This document shows positions 23,080 through 31,340 of a stretch of 64,000 nt of DNA, one piece after another. Numbering within the stretch: position 1 is the stretch's first letter; the number at the start of each line of letters is the position of its first letter. The notes beneath the pieces are model-generated. The model made no database searches, was not told where the DNA came from, and saw only the letters and a list, made by a program, of their open reading frames with translations. Source of the DNA: DASQFQ01 sp963811595 (GTDB taxonomy: Bacteria; Actinomycetota; Thermoleophilia; Solirubrobacterales; Solirubrobacteraceae); the NCBI GenBank assembly GCA_963811595.1, contig CAWERW010000012.1:62001-126000 (forward strand). Direction: 5' to 3'. Position numbers and translations under genes: made by a program.

Positions 23080-25695
23080 ATGCCGAAGTTGAGCGGAGTC
23101 GCCGCCTCCCGGCAGCGGCCCTCGCGCGTGAAGAAACCCCCTGTGATCCTGTCGCTCAAGAAGACTTTCGCCATTGCCCTGGCCTGCGCCGGGCTGTATG
23201 CCGCCGTGCTCGGCGGAGCGGCGATCGCGCAGGACCCCGCGGCGACGGAGACGGCGACGCCGGAGAGCACGCAGACGCCTGCTTCCACGCCGTTCGAGCC
23301 GACGCCCACGTCGACGTCGACCGCGTCGCCGACCGCGACCTCGAGCCCCACGCAGACGGCCACGCCGACCGTGAGCTCGACGCCCTTCAGCACGCCGGCC
23401 AGCCCGACGCCCTACCCGTCCCCCGTGCAGACCGTCGCCGGCACCGCCACGCCGGGCGCCACGGCCACCCCGGGCGCGCTGGCGCTCGATCTTTCCAAGG
23501 GCAAGCGCCGCAAGCGCGGCAACGGCCGCCAGGGCGAGGGCTCGATCACCGACGCGGGCTGCCTCGAAGGCAAGAAGGCGAAGAAGGGCCAGCAGCTCCA
23601 GGGCACGATCGTGGACTCGACCTCGACCTCAGCTTCAGAGTGCGACCTGCTCGATTCGAAGGCGCCGTCCGACCTCCTCGCCGGCGACACCCCCCGCGCG
23701 ACCGAGCGCGCCGACGGCACCCCGACCCCCGCGAACCCCGGTTACGCGCTCGCGACCCCGGGCGCGGCTCCGATCGGCGTCCCGAACTTCTTCATCGACA
23801 AGTTCCGCATCCCGCCCTTCCTCCTCCCCATCTACCAGGCCGCCGGCATCGAGTACGGCGTGCGCTGGGAGGTGCTCGCCGCGATCAACGAGATCGAGAC
23901 CGACTACGGCCGCAACCTCAACGTCTCGAGCGCGGGCGCGCTCGGCTGGATGCAGTTCATGCCCCCGACCTGGAAGGCCTACGGCGTCGACGCCAACCGC
24001 GACGGCCTGAAGGACCCCTACAACCCGGTGGACGCGATCTTCGCCGCCGCGCGCTACCTGCGCGCCGCGGGCGCCGAGACCGACATCCGCAAGGCGATCT
24101 TCGCGTACAACCACGCCGACTGGTACGTCGACTCCGTCCTCATGCGCGCGCGCCTGATCGGTGGGCTCCCCTCGAACTTCGTGGGGTCCCTGACCGGCCT
24201 GACCCAGGGCCGCTTCCCGGTCCACGCGCGCGCCAAGTACGCGGGCCAGGTCGATCAGAAGGGCAAGAAGTCCAAGGTCGGCGAGAACGCCGCGCTCGTC
24301 GTCGAGTCCCAGCAGACGCGGCGCGGGATCAGGATCTACGCCCGCCGCGGCGCCCCCGTGGTCGCGGTCAACGACGGCCGCATCGTCCGCATGGGCGAGA
24401 CCGAGCGCCTCGGCAAGTACGTCCAGCTGCAGGACTCCTACGGCAACACCTACACCTACGGGCGCCTGGGCAAGGTCGCGGAGACGTACCCGGCGCCGAA
24501 GCCGCGCAAGACCACGAAGGCCAAGATCGCCAAGGAGCTCGAGCTCCCGAGCCCCGACGCGAAGCCGAAGGTGCCCGCCTCGGCGACGACCGCCAAGGCG
24601 TCCCGTCCCAGCCCGCGCCTCAAGAAGCGCCGCGCCGTCAAGCGCCGCGTCGTGCGCGCCGCGGCGTCGGCCGCCTCGGCCCTGCCGGCCGCGGCGCCCG
24701 CCAAGCAGCGCCTGTTCGCACGCCCCTCGCGCCCGAACGCGTTCGCCAGCGGCGGCGAGGAGCAGCTCGCCAACTCCTCCTTCGCGCCCGCCGACTCGGC
24801 CCCGATCGGCCTCGACGCTCGCGACTTCGTCAAGCGCCCGCTGAAGAAGGGCTCGCGCGTCGTCGCCGGCACGATCCTCGGCCGCATCGGCAAGGTCGAG
24901 CTCGTCAAGGCGCCGCACGTGCTGTTCGAGCTGCGCCCGGCGGGCCGCGGTGCCCCGCGCGTCGACCCGAAGCCGATCCTCGACGGCTGGAAGCTGCTCG
25001 AGTCGACCGCGATCTACCGCGCCAAGGGCAAGAACCCGTTCTTCGGCGACGACTCGGCGAAGCCCACGCTCGGCCAGATCCTGCTCATGGGCAAGGACTC
25101 GCTCTCGCGCCACGTGCTCTCCAACCCGCGGATCGACGTCTACTCCTGCGGCGCCCGCGACATCCGCTCCGGCGCGATCGACCGTCGCGTGCTCGCCACG
25201 CTCGAGTTCCTCGCCGCCTCGGGCCTCAAGCCCACGGTGACCTCGCTCAGGTGCGGCCACGGCTTCTACACGGCGTCGGGCAACGTCTCCCAGCACTCGT
25301 CCGGCAACGCCGTCGACATCGCGATGGTCAACGGCATCCCGATCCTCGGCCACCAGGGCAAGGGCTCGATCGCCGACCTGACGATCCAGCGCCTGCTGAC
25401 GCTGCAGGGCACGATGAAGCCCGACCAGATCATCTCGCTGATGACGTTCGAGGGCGCGGACAACACGGTCGCGATGGGCGACCACCACGACCACATCCAC
25501 GTCGGCTGGAAGCCGCTCTACGGCACGAACTCGAAGGCCGCCAAGCAGGTCAACGCGGTGCTCAAGCCCAACCAGTGGATCAAGCTGATCGACCGCCTGA
25601 AGGAGATCGACAACCCGGAGGTCCCCCTCCAGCCGTCGAAGTACTCCGTCAAGGTCACGCGCCGCCCCGCGTCAGACGCGCACCACGGCGAGTAG
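23080..25695 (+). CDS. Multidomain peptidoglycan hydrolase: lytic transglycosylase, degenerate M23 and M15-like domains
   Basis: An 871-residue exported cell-wall enzyme. A signal anchor (FAIALACAGLYAAVLGGAA) is followed by a Thr/Pro/Ser-rich linker (about 55-130) and a basic stretch. An MltB-like transglycosylase domain follows (about 235-370; AAINEIETDYGR with the catalytic Glu, GALGWMQFMPPTW, YNPVDAIFAAARYL). The M23/LytM-like fold at about 405-475 and 580-640 is split by an Ala/Lys-rich insert of about 110 residues and has lost its His ligands (YGRLG for YGHL, HVLFELR for HLHFEVR). The C-terminal M15-like domain keeps HSSGNAVD (about 738) and DHIHVGW (about 805). It may remodel the wall during division or outgrowth. 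A weak TATAGG box lies at 23015. Confidence 0.88.
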   Translation: MPKLSGVAASRQRPSRVKKPPVILSLKKTFAIALACAGLYAAVLGGAAIAQDPAATETATPESTQTPASTPFEPTPTSTSTASPTATSSPTQTATPTVSSTPFSTPASPTPYPSPVQTVAGTATPGATATPGALALDLSKGKRRKRGNGRQGEGSITDAGCLEGKKAKKGQQLQGTIVDSTSTSASECDLLDSKAPSDLLAGDTPRATERADGTPTPANPGYALATPGAAPIGVPNFFIDKFRIPPFLLPIYQAAGIEYGVRWEVLAAINEIETDYGRNLNVSSAGALGWMQFMPPTWKAYGVDANRDGLKDPYNPVDAIFAAARYLRAAGAETDIRKAIFAYNHADWYVDSVLMRARLIGGLPSNFVGSLTGLTQGRFPVHARAKYAGQVDQKGKKSKVGENAALVVESQQTRRGIRIYARRGAPVVAVNDGRIVRMGETERLGKYVQLQDSYGNTYTYGRLGKVAETYPAPKPRKTTKAKIAKELELPSPDAKPKVPASATTAKASRPSPRLKKRRAVKRRVVRAAASAASALPAAAPAKQRLFARPSRPNAFASGGEEQLANSSFAPADSAPIGLDARDFVKRPLKKGSRVVAGTILGRIGKVELVKAPHVLFELRPAGRGAPRVDPKPILDGWKLLESTAIYRAKGKNPFFGDDSAKPTLGQILLMGKDSLSRHVLSNPRIDVYSCGARDIRSGAIDRRVLATLEFLAASGLKPTVTSLRCGHGFYTASGNVSQHSSGNAVDIAMVNGIPILGHQGKGSIADLTIQRLLTLQGTMKPDQIISLMTFEGADNTVAMGDHHDHIHVGWKPLYGTNSKAAKQVNAVLKPNQWIKLIDRLKEIDNPEVPLQPSKYSVKVTRRPASDAHHGE

Positions 25696-25696
25696 C

Positions 25697-26284
25697 TCAG
25701 CACAGCACCGCCACGTGGAACGCCTGGTCGGCGAGTGCGCCGCCGCCCGTGTACGTCCTGACGTAGAGACCGTTCGCGGCGTCGAGCAGGTTCGTCGCGC
25801 CCACGTCGCCCGCCGGGGGGACTCCGCCGCTGGACCCGCCGAGGCTCCCGACGTACGCGCAGCCGGTCACGTCGCGGTTGAAGAACAGCAGGTAGGTGCC
25901 CGTGGCCTCCTTGCCGCTGCCCCCCACCATGCCGGCGCTACGGGCGATCGTGCCGTTCGAGTTGACCACCGCCCACAGCTTCGTGGCGGCGTCGCCCTTC
26001 GCGCCCTGGGTGCCCTGCGCGCCCTGCGCGCCCCCAGGGCCCGCCGGGCCGGTGGCTCCGGTCGCGCCCGGCTGCCCGCGCCTGCCCTCGACCTGCAGGC
26101 CGCCGATCGCGCGCTTGGCGTTGCGGTCGGCGCGCTGGGCGATCTTCAGCGTGCGCGAGAGCTTCTTCGCAAGCGACGCCACGCTGGTGGCCTGCGGGGC
26201 GCCGAAGGCCGGCGCGAGCATCGACGCGGACAGCAGCGCGGCGGTGCTCAGGAGGACGATTAACAGTCTGCGGCGGGTTCTCAT
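25697..26284 (-). CDS. Secreted collagen-like repeat protein
   Basis: A 195-residue exported protein. The signal peptide is LLIVLLSTAALLSASMLAPAFGA, followed by a short coiled-coil-like helix (VASLAKKLSRTLKIAQRADRNAKRA). Ten G-X-Y triplets run from about residue 67 (GQPGATGATGPAGPGGAQGA), then a C-terminal beta domain starts LWAVVNSNGTIARSAG and ends FHVAVLC. The helix plus collagen plus globular head resembles trimeric bacterial collagens, so it probably forms a surface stalk. The head domain is shared with the 1919-2809 protein. Leaderless: TAGCGT lies 6 bases before the ATG. Confidence 0.82.
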   Translation of the reverse strand: MRTRRRLLIVLLSTAALLSASMLAPAFGAPQATSVASLAKKLSRTLKIAQRADRNAKRAIGGLQVEGRRGQPGATGATGPAGPGGAQGAQGTQGAKGDAATKLWAVVNSNGTIARSAGMVGGSGKEATGTYLLFFNRDVTGCAYVGSLGGSSGGVPPAGDVGATNLLDAANGLYVRTYTGGGALADQAFHVAVLC

Positions 26285-26296
26285 CGGCCGACGCTA
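26285..26296 (-). promoter_or_regulatory. Leaderless -10 element of the collagen-like gene
   Basis: TAGCGT (26291-26296) stands 6 bases before ATG 26284; no Shine-Dalgarno is present. Confidence 0.5.
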
Positions 26297-26321
26297 GCCG
26301 CGCCGGCACCCCGGAGCAAGC

Positions 26322-27263
26322 TCAGTCGACGGCGTCGAGCAGCGCCGCGTAGGTCTCCGGCCGGCGCGTGCGCAGGAACGGGAAGAGCTCGAGCCAGTCG
26401 CGGCGCTGGTCGAGGTCGAGGTCCGCGACGAGCACGGCGGCCTCGTCGCGCGGCGCCTTGACGAGCACACGGCCGTAGGGATCGGAGATGAACGAGGAGC
26501 CGTAGAACGTCAGCGGCGGCTCGGTCCCGATGCGGTTGACCGCGACCATGAACGTGCCGTTGGCGATCCCGTTGCCGGTGATCACGCGCTCCCACAACGG
26601 CTGGGTGTCGAACTCGGGGTGGTCGGGCTCCGAGCCGATCGCCGTCGGGTAGACGATCACCTCGGCGCCGCCGAGCGAGTAGGCGCGGGCCAGCTCCGGG
26701 AACCACTGGTCCCAGCAGGTCGGGAAGCCGAAGCGCGCCTCGCCGACCGCCACCACCGGGTAGCCCTTCTCGTCGTCGCCGGGGCGGAAGTACTTGTCCT
26801 CGTAGTAGCCCGCGGTGACCGGGATGTGGAGCTTGCGCGTCTTCGCGACCACATTCCCGTCCGGCCCGACGACGATCGCCGTGTTGTAGCCCAGCCCGCC
26901 GTCCTCGGCCGTCTCATAGAGCGACGCATGGACGTGGATGCCGTGCTCCCGGGCCGCCCGCGCCGCGAGCTCGGTCGTCGGCCCGCCGGGGATCGGCTCG
27001 GCCATCGAGGCCGCCAGCTCCAGCGCGTCGGGCACGATCGCGAAGTAGGGCGAGAGCGTCAGCTCCTGCAGGCAGACGAGCTGGGCCCCCTCCCCCGCCG
27101 CCATCGCGATCGCCCGCTCCAGCGCCGCCGCGTGCTCCTCCGCGTCCGCGTGCCAGCGCTCCTGGACCACCCCGATACGGAACGGCGGGCGCGTCGGCGC
27201 CTCGACCCGGGCGAGGGAGGGCGGGACCTCTCCGATTGCGGTCAGCAGGCGCGTCGCGGCCAC
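26322..27263 (-). CDS. aguB: N-carbamoylputrescine amidase (nitrilase superfamily)
   Basis: A 313-residue carbon-nitrogen hydrolase. The Glu-Lys-Cys triad is visible: Glu in VCLQELTLSPYF, Lys in KTRKLHIPVTAGYYEDKYF and Cys in FGFPTCWDQWFPE. The motif around the Lys and the FRPGDDEKGYPV stretch are typical of AguB, which hydrolyses N-carbamoylputrescine to putrescine, CO2 and ammonia. Agmatine deiminase, which makes that substrate, is at 30348-31340. The GTG 27263 start is set by TAGACT 7 bases upstream. Confidence 0.88.
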   Translation of the reverse strand: MAATRLLTAIGEVPPSLARVEAPTRPPFRIGVVQERWHADAEEHAAALERAIAMAAGEGAQLVCLQELTLSPYFAIVPDALELAASMAEPIPGGPTTELAARAAREHGIHVHASLYETAEDGGLGYNTAIVVGPDGNVVAKTRKLHIPVTAGYYEDKYFRPGDDEKGYPVVAVGEARFGFPTCWDQWFPELARAYSLGGAEVIVYPTAIGSEPDHPEFDTQPLWERVITGNGIANGTFMVAVNRIGTEPPLTFYGSSFISDPYGRVLVKAPRDEAAVLVADLDLDQRRDWLELFPFLRTRRPETYAALLDAVD

Positions 27264-27276
27264 GCCGTCGAGTCTA
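27264..27276 (-). promoter_or_regulatory. Leaderless -10 element of aguB
   Basis: TAGACT (27271-27276) stands 7 bases before GTG 27263, in the short region divergent from the potassium channel gene. Confidence 0.5.
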
Positions 27277-27307
27277 ATCTCCCGCGATCGCGCTGACCGC
27301 CCCCGCA

Positions 27308-28309
27308 GTGACGCTCCCCGCCGCGCCCACCAGCCCAGTCAAGCGGCTGCTGGTCCGAATGGCCATCGCGCTCTCGTTGCTGGCGTTCGTCACGCTGGTC
27401 GCCTACATCGGGCGCGAGGGCTACCGCGACGCCGCGGGCGGCACGATCGGCCTGCTCGACGCGCTCTACTACGCGACCGTCAGCATCACCACGACCGGCT
27501 ACGGGGACATCGCGCCGGTCAGCGACGGCGCCAGGCTCGCCACCACGCTGCTCGTGACACCCGCCCGCATCGTGTTCCTCATCATCCTTGTGGGCACCAC
27601 GATCGAGGTGCTCACGGAGCGCACGCGGCTCGCGGTGCGCGAACGACTCTGGAGGCAGCACTTGAAGGACCACACCATCGTCTGCGGATACGGGACCAAG
27701 GGTCGTGCGGCGATCCGCACCCTCATGGCCGCCGGCACCCAGAAGGACGAGATCGTCATCATCGACCACGACCGCGACGGGATCGAGGAGGCCACGCGCG
27801 CCGGCTTCGCCGCGATCCACGGCTCCGCCAGCCGCGCCGCGGTGCTCGAGGAGGCCGAGGTGGGGCGGGCCTCGGCGATCATCGTGGCCACCGACCGCGA
27901 CGACACGGCCGTGCTCGTCACGCTCACCGCGCGCGAGCACAACGCGGAATCGACGATCGTGGCCTCCGCGCGCGAGTTTGAGAACGTCCACCTCCTGCGC
28001 CAGAGCGGCGCCGACTCCGTGATCCTGTCCTCCGGCGCGGCCGGTCAGCTGCTCGGCCAGGCCGTCACCAGCCCGCAGATCGTCGCGGTGCTGGAGGACC
28101 TGCTCGCGGTCGGCGAGGGGCTCGACATCGTCGAGCGCGAGGTCGGCGAGCAAGACGCCGGGCGCGCACTCGAGGACATTCAGCACACCGACCCCGTGAT
28201 CGCCGTCGTGCGCGACCGGGACATCCTCCGCTTCGACGACGAGCGCGTCACCTCCCTGCAGGCCGGCGACCGCTTGATCTGCCTCTGCGTGCGGCCCGAG
28301 GGCGACTAG
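27308..28309 (+). CDS. Two-helix potassium channel with RCK (TrkA-N/TrkA-C) domain
   Basis: A 333-residue membrane protein. TM1 (LVRMAIALSLLAFVTLVAYIG) is followed by the pore helix with selectivity filter TTTGYGD (about 60-66) and TM2 (IVFLIILVGTTIEVL). The RCK Rossmann domain starts IVCGYGTKGRAAIRTL (about 122) and a TrkA-C-like domain forms the end (VVRDRDILRFDDERVTSLQAGDRLICL). It conducts K+ and is gated by a nucleotide or Ca2+ bound to the RCK ring, as in MthK/GsuK relatives. GTG 27308 is the only start before TM1. It is divergent from aguB and convergent with the HD-GYP gene through a shared CTAG. Confidence 0.9.
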   Translation: MTLPAAPTSPVKRLLVRMAIALSLLAFVTLVAYIGREGYRDAAGGTIGLLDALYYATVSITTTGYGDIAPVSDGARLATTLLVTPARIVFLIILVGTTIEVLTERTRLAVRERLWRQHLKDHTIVCGYGTKGRAAIRTLMAAGTQKDEIVIIDHDRDGIEEATRAGFAAIHGSASRAAVLEEAEVGRASAIIVATDRDDTAVLVTLTAREHNAESTIVASAREFENVHLLRQSGADSVILSSGAAGQLLGQAVTSPQIVAVLEDLLAVGEGLDIVEREVGEQDAGRALEDIQHTDPVIAVVRDRDILRFDDERVTSLQAGDRLICLCVRPEGD

Positions 28310-29619
28310 CGGACGACGGCCACGAGCGCGTCGACCACGTCCGGGTCGAACTGCGTGCCCGCGTTCTTGCGCAGCTCGCCCACGGCGACCTCGAGGCTGA
28401 GCGCCTTGCGGTAGGAGCGGTCGGTGGTCATGGCGTTATAGGCGTCGCAGGCGGAGACGATGCGCGCGGCAAGCGGGATCGCGTCGGCGGCCAGGCCGTC
28501 GGGGTAGCCGCCGCCGTCGTAGCGCTCGTGCGAGGCGCGCACGACCACGCCGACCCGCGCGAGCAGCCCGCCCACGCGCTCGAGCATCCGCTGGCCCTCG
28601 ACGGTGTGCGTCTTCATGATCGCCCACTCCTCGTCGTCCAGCGGCCCCGGCTTGTTGATGATCTCGTTCGGGATCGCGACCTTGCCGACGTCGTGCAGCA
28701 GCGCGCCGAACTCGGCCGCCCGCCGCGTCTCGTCGTCGACGCCGAGCTTGTCGGCGACCGCCACGGTCAGCTCGACCACGTCCTGCGTGTGCTGGCCGGT
28801 GTACTCGTCGTCGGCCTCGATCACGTCGCCGAGCAGCAGCGCGGTGCCGCGGTAGGCGCCGGAGAGCTCGATGGCCTGCTCGACACGCGCGGAGCGCTCG
28901 CCGGCGAAGATCGTGAACAGCCCGGCGAGCGGGACGACGAGCAGCGCCGCGAACGGCTGGTCGACGGCCGCGAACGCGGCGAGCAGCCCGACCGGGGCGA
29001 GCAGCGGGTCGACGTAGAGGGCGATCTTGAGCTCGGCGAGGATCGTCCGGGGGTGCTCGCCGAGACACGCCCACACGCGCGACACGTAGACCGCGCCGTC
29101 GAGCGCGACCTGCGCCGCCAGGGCGAGCAGGTAGATCGGCAAGTCGCTCCAGTCCGGCGTCTGCGCGCCGAAGGCGATCAGCACGACCGCGGGCGCGAGG
29201 GCGAACCAGGCGTCGGCCACGGACAGCAGCGCGCGTTCGTGGGCGACCTTGCCCCGCAGCGAGTCGACGAGCGTCGTGGCCACCAGCGCGAGCGCCACGA
29301 GCAGTGGCACCGTCGGCGTGGGCAGGAGCAGCAGCATCGGCACGAGCACGACCTGGGTCGGCACCGCGAACCCTGCGCCGGCGGGGAACTCGGCGCGCGC
29401 CACGAGCGCGTAGGCGGCCACGAGGGCGAGCGCGAGCAGCGGGTCGAGGTGGCGGTCGGCCGGCGCGAGCCAAGCGAGCAGCACCGCGGCAATCAGGAAG
29501 CTGAGCGCGAACGCGCCATCAGCGAGCTGCTCGCGCGCGAGCAGCCGCTCGGGGCGGCGCGTGAACGCGCCTTCGAGGAGGCGTTGTGCCCCTGCAGAGA
29601 TTTCGGTGTGCGCCGGCAT
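28306..29619 (-). CDS. Membrane-anchored HD-GYP domain protein
   Basis: A 437-residue protein. Its N-terminal half has about six hydrophobic segments (about 30-250, a MASE-like sensor). An HD-GYP phosphohydrolase domain follows, with HDVGK near residue 307, HTVEGQRML, ASHERYDGGGYPDGL (about 365-375) and CDAYNAMTTDRSYRKAL. All metal-binding His and Asp residues and the GYP motif are intact, so cyclic di-GMP hydrolysis is plausible, although other cyclic dinucleotides are possible. It would act at the membrane. No GGDEF partner is in the window. It ends in a CTAG shared with the potassium channel gene. Confidence 0.85.
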   Translation of the reverse strand: MPAHTEISAGAQRLLEGAFTRRPERLLAREQLADGAFALSFLIAAVLLAWLAPADRHLDPLLALALVAAYALVARAEFPAGAGFAVPTQVVLVPMLLLLPTPTVPLLVALALVATTLVDSLRGKVAHERALLSVADAWFALAPAVVLIAFGAQTPDWSDLPIYLLALAAQVALDGAVYVSRVWACLGEHPRTILAELKIALYVDPLLAPVGLLAAFAAVDQPFAALLVVPLAGLFTIFAGERSARVEQAIELSGAYRGTALLLGDVIEADDEYTGQHTQDVVELTVAVADKLGVDDETRRAAEFGALLHDVGKVAIPNEIINKPGPLDDEEWAIMKTHTVEGQRMLERVGGLLARVGVVVRASHERYDGGGYPDGLAADAIPLAARIVSACDAYNAMTTDRSYRKALSLEVAVGELRKNAGTQFDPDVVDALVAVVR

Positions 29620-29648
29620 GACTAGGACATGCGTTGACCACCTATCTC

Positions 29649-29725
29649 GTCGGCCCTCCTAAACGCCGACTTGAGGGACATGGACCAAAGATTGGGTCCA
29701 GGCTCGAGACGTGACAGGAGGTCAC
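29649..29725 (+). promoter_or_regulatory. Leader with three hairpins and complementary loops upstream of an exported-protein gene
   Basis: Three perfect hairpins are seen: GTCGGC/GCCGAC (29649-29654, 29665-29670), TGGACC/GGTCCA (29681-29686, 29695-29700) and GTGAC/GTCAC (29711-29715, 29721-29725). The first loop shows CCTCCT (29655-29660) and the third loop carries AGGAG, part of the Shine-Dalgarno AGGAGG (29716-29721). The loops could pair and hide the ribosome site. This only applies if transcription starts before 29649. Confidence 0.4.
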
Positions 29726-29730
29726 ATCAG

Positions 29731-30351
29731 ATGAAGCAACGTACCGGCCGGATCCTCTTCGCCACCGCGGTGGCGGCGATGGCGCTGCTCGCCCCCGCAG
29801 GGACCGCGAATGCCGGTCTCCTCTCCCAGTCGGCCGGCCCATGCCCGGCCTACCCGATGAGCAAGGTGTTCTCGAAGTGGTGGGACCCGATGCAGTACAC
29901 GCTGGCGCCCGGCGGCTCGTTCGAGTCTTCCGCGGGCCTCTCGTTCACGGGTGGCGCGAAGATCGTCGCCGGCAACGAGACCTCATACGTGCACAACAGC
30001 ACCGACAAGAACTCGGTGCTGATCCCGCGCGGCGGGACCGTCACGACCGGCCCGATCTGCGTCGGTCTCGACAAGCTGACCGTCCGCTTCTTCGCCAAGC
30101 GGCCCAACTTCGCGCTGCTGCCGCTCCTCACCGTCGAGGGCGTCTTCACCACGAAGTCCGGCGGGACCGCGGCGCTGCCGCTGGTCGGGGTGCCGCTGGC
30201 GGGCAAGTCGTGGTCGCTGCAGCTTCCGTTCCTCACCACGGGCGCGCTGCTCGAGCTCGGTGACACGACGATGATGCGGTTCCGCATCCGCGCCGTGTCG
30301 GGCGACTGGCAGGTCGACGACTTCTACGTCGACCCGATGCGCCGCTACTAG
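29731..30351 (+). CDS. Secreted protein of unknown function
   Basis: A 206-residue exported protein. ATG 29731 is chosen because AGGAGG lies 9 bases upstream and the signal peptide (ILFATAVAAMALLAPAGTANA) follows; the upstream in-frame ATG at 29671 lacks such a site. The mature part opens GLLSQSAGPCPAYPMSKVFSKW and is beta-rich, ending DWQVDDFYVDPMRRY, a jelly-roll-like carbohydrate-binding pattern. There is one Cys pair (PCPA, PICVG). I do not recognise a named family. It is unusual here in having a strong Shine-Dalgarno and a structured leader, so translation control is likely. It shares a CTAG with the stop of aguA. Confidence 0.8.
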   Translation: MKQRTGRILFATAVAAMALLAPAGTANAGLLSQSAGPCPAYPMSKVFSKWWDPMQYTLAPGGSFESSAGLSFTGGAKIVAGNETSYVHNSTDKNSVLIPRGGTVTTGPICVGLDKLTVRFFAKRPNFALLPLLTVEGVFTTKSGGTAALPLVGVPLAGKSWSLQLPFLTTGALLELGDTTMMRFRIRAVSGDWQVDDFYVDPMRRY

Positions 30352-31340
30352 ACGGCGTCCAAGGCGGGGATCTGCTGCGTGATGCAGTGGACCCCGCCGC
30401 CGCCCAAGGCCAACGTCACGCCCGGGACCGCGACGACCTCGCGGCCCGGGTAGAGCCCTCCGAGCAGCGCCAGCGCCTCCTCGTCGGTCTCCTGGCCGGT
30501 CACGGGGACGATCACGCCGCCGTTGCACAGGTAGAAGTTCGTGTAGGGCACGACCGTCGGCGGCCCGTCGTGGTCGACGTAGGGCAGCAGCGGCAGCTCG
30601 ATGACGTCGAGCCCTGCCGCCTCCAGCCGCGCGGCGTTGTCGCGCGTGGTCTCCCAGTTCGGGTTCGACTCGTCGGCCACGGTCTGCAGCAGCACGCGGC
30701 CGGGCGAGATGAACGCGCAGATGTTGTCGACGTGGCCGTCGGTGTCGCGGTCCTCGGCGAGGCCCTGCCCGAGCCACACCACGGTATGGACGCCGAGCTC
30801 GTGCTGCAGCCGCCGCGCGATCTCGTCCTTCGACAGCCGCGGGTTGCGCTTGGGGTGCAGCAGGCACTGCTCGGTGGTGACCAGCGTGCCCTCGCCGTCG
30901 ACCGCGATCGCCCCGCCCTCGAGGATGAAGTCGCGCGCGTCGATCCGCTCCTCCCCCAGCCGCTCGAGCAGCCGCGAGGCCACCTCGGCGTCGTCCTCCC
31001 AAGGGCTGAACTTCTCGCCCCAGGCGTTGAAGCCGAAGTCGACGCCGGCGCGCCCGCCCATCCCGTCGAGCACGAAGATCGGGCCTGAGTCGCGCAGCCA
31101 CGAGTCGTCGATCGGGATCTCGCTCACCGTCACGCCCTCGCCGCAGGCCGCACGCGCGCGCTTGCGCATCGACGGGTCGGCGACCACCGTCACGGGCTCG
31201 AACTCGGCGATGGCGTTGGCGACCGCCGCATGCGCGGCCTCCGCGTCCTCGAAGCGGTCGTCCCACATCTCCCTGCGGGCCGGCCAGGCCATCAGCGTCC
31301 GCTCGTGCTCCGCCCACTCGGCGGGCATGCGGAAGCTCAT
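30348..31340 (-). CDS. aguA: Agmatine deiminase
   Basis: A 330-residue member of the guanidino-modifying (PPAD-like) fold. It opens RMPAEWAEHERTLMAWPAR and has IPIDDSWLRDSGPIFV, FILEGGAIAVDGEGTLVTTEQCLL, DTDGHVDNICAF, and the catalytic Cys in the C-terminal GGGGVHCITQQIPA. It hydrolyses agmatine to N-carbamoylputrescine and ammonia, supplying the AguB enzyme encoded at 26322-27263. Its ATG overlaps the stop of the upstream 124-residue gene by 4 nt, so the two are coupled. The agmatine source (arginine decarboxylase) is not in the window. Confidence 0.92.
   Translation of the reverse strand: MSFRMPAEWAEHERTLMAWPARREMWDDRFEDAEAAHAAVANAIAEFEPVTVVADPSMRKRARAACGEGVTVSEIPIDDSWLRDSGPIFVLDGMGGRAGVDFGFNAWGEKFSPWEDDAEVASRLLERLGEERIDARDFILEGGAIAVDGEGTLVTTEQCLLHPKRNPRLSKDEIARRLQHELGVHTVVWLGQGLAEDRDTDGHVDNICAFISPGRVLLQTVADESNPNWETTRDNAARLEAAGLDVIELPLLPYVDHDGPPTVVPYTNFYLCNGGVIVPVTGQETDEEALALLGGLYPGREVVAVPGVTLALGGGGVHCITQQIPALDAV

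Noticed and set aside
23034..25766. A 910-codon frame overlapping the peptidoglycan hydrolase
   Set aside because: It runs in a second frame over a gene with clear catalytic motifs and encodes basic low-complexity sequence.
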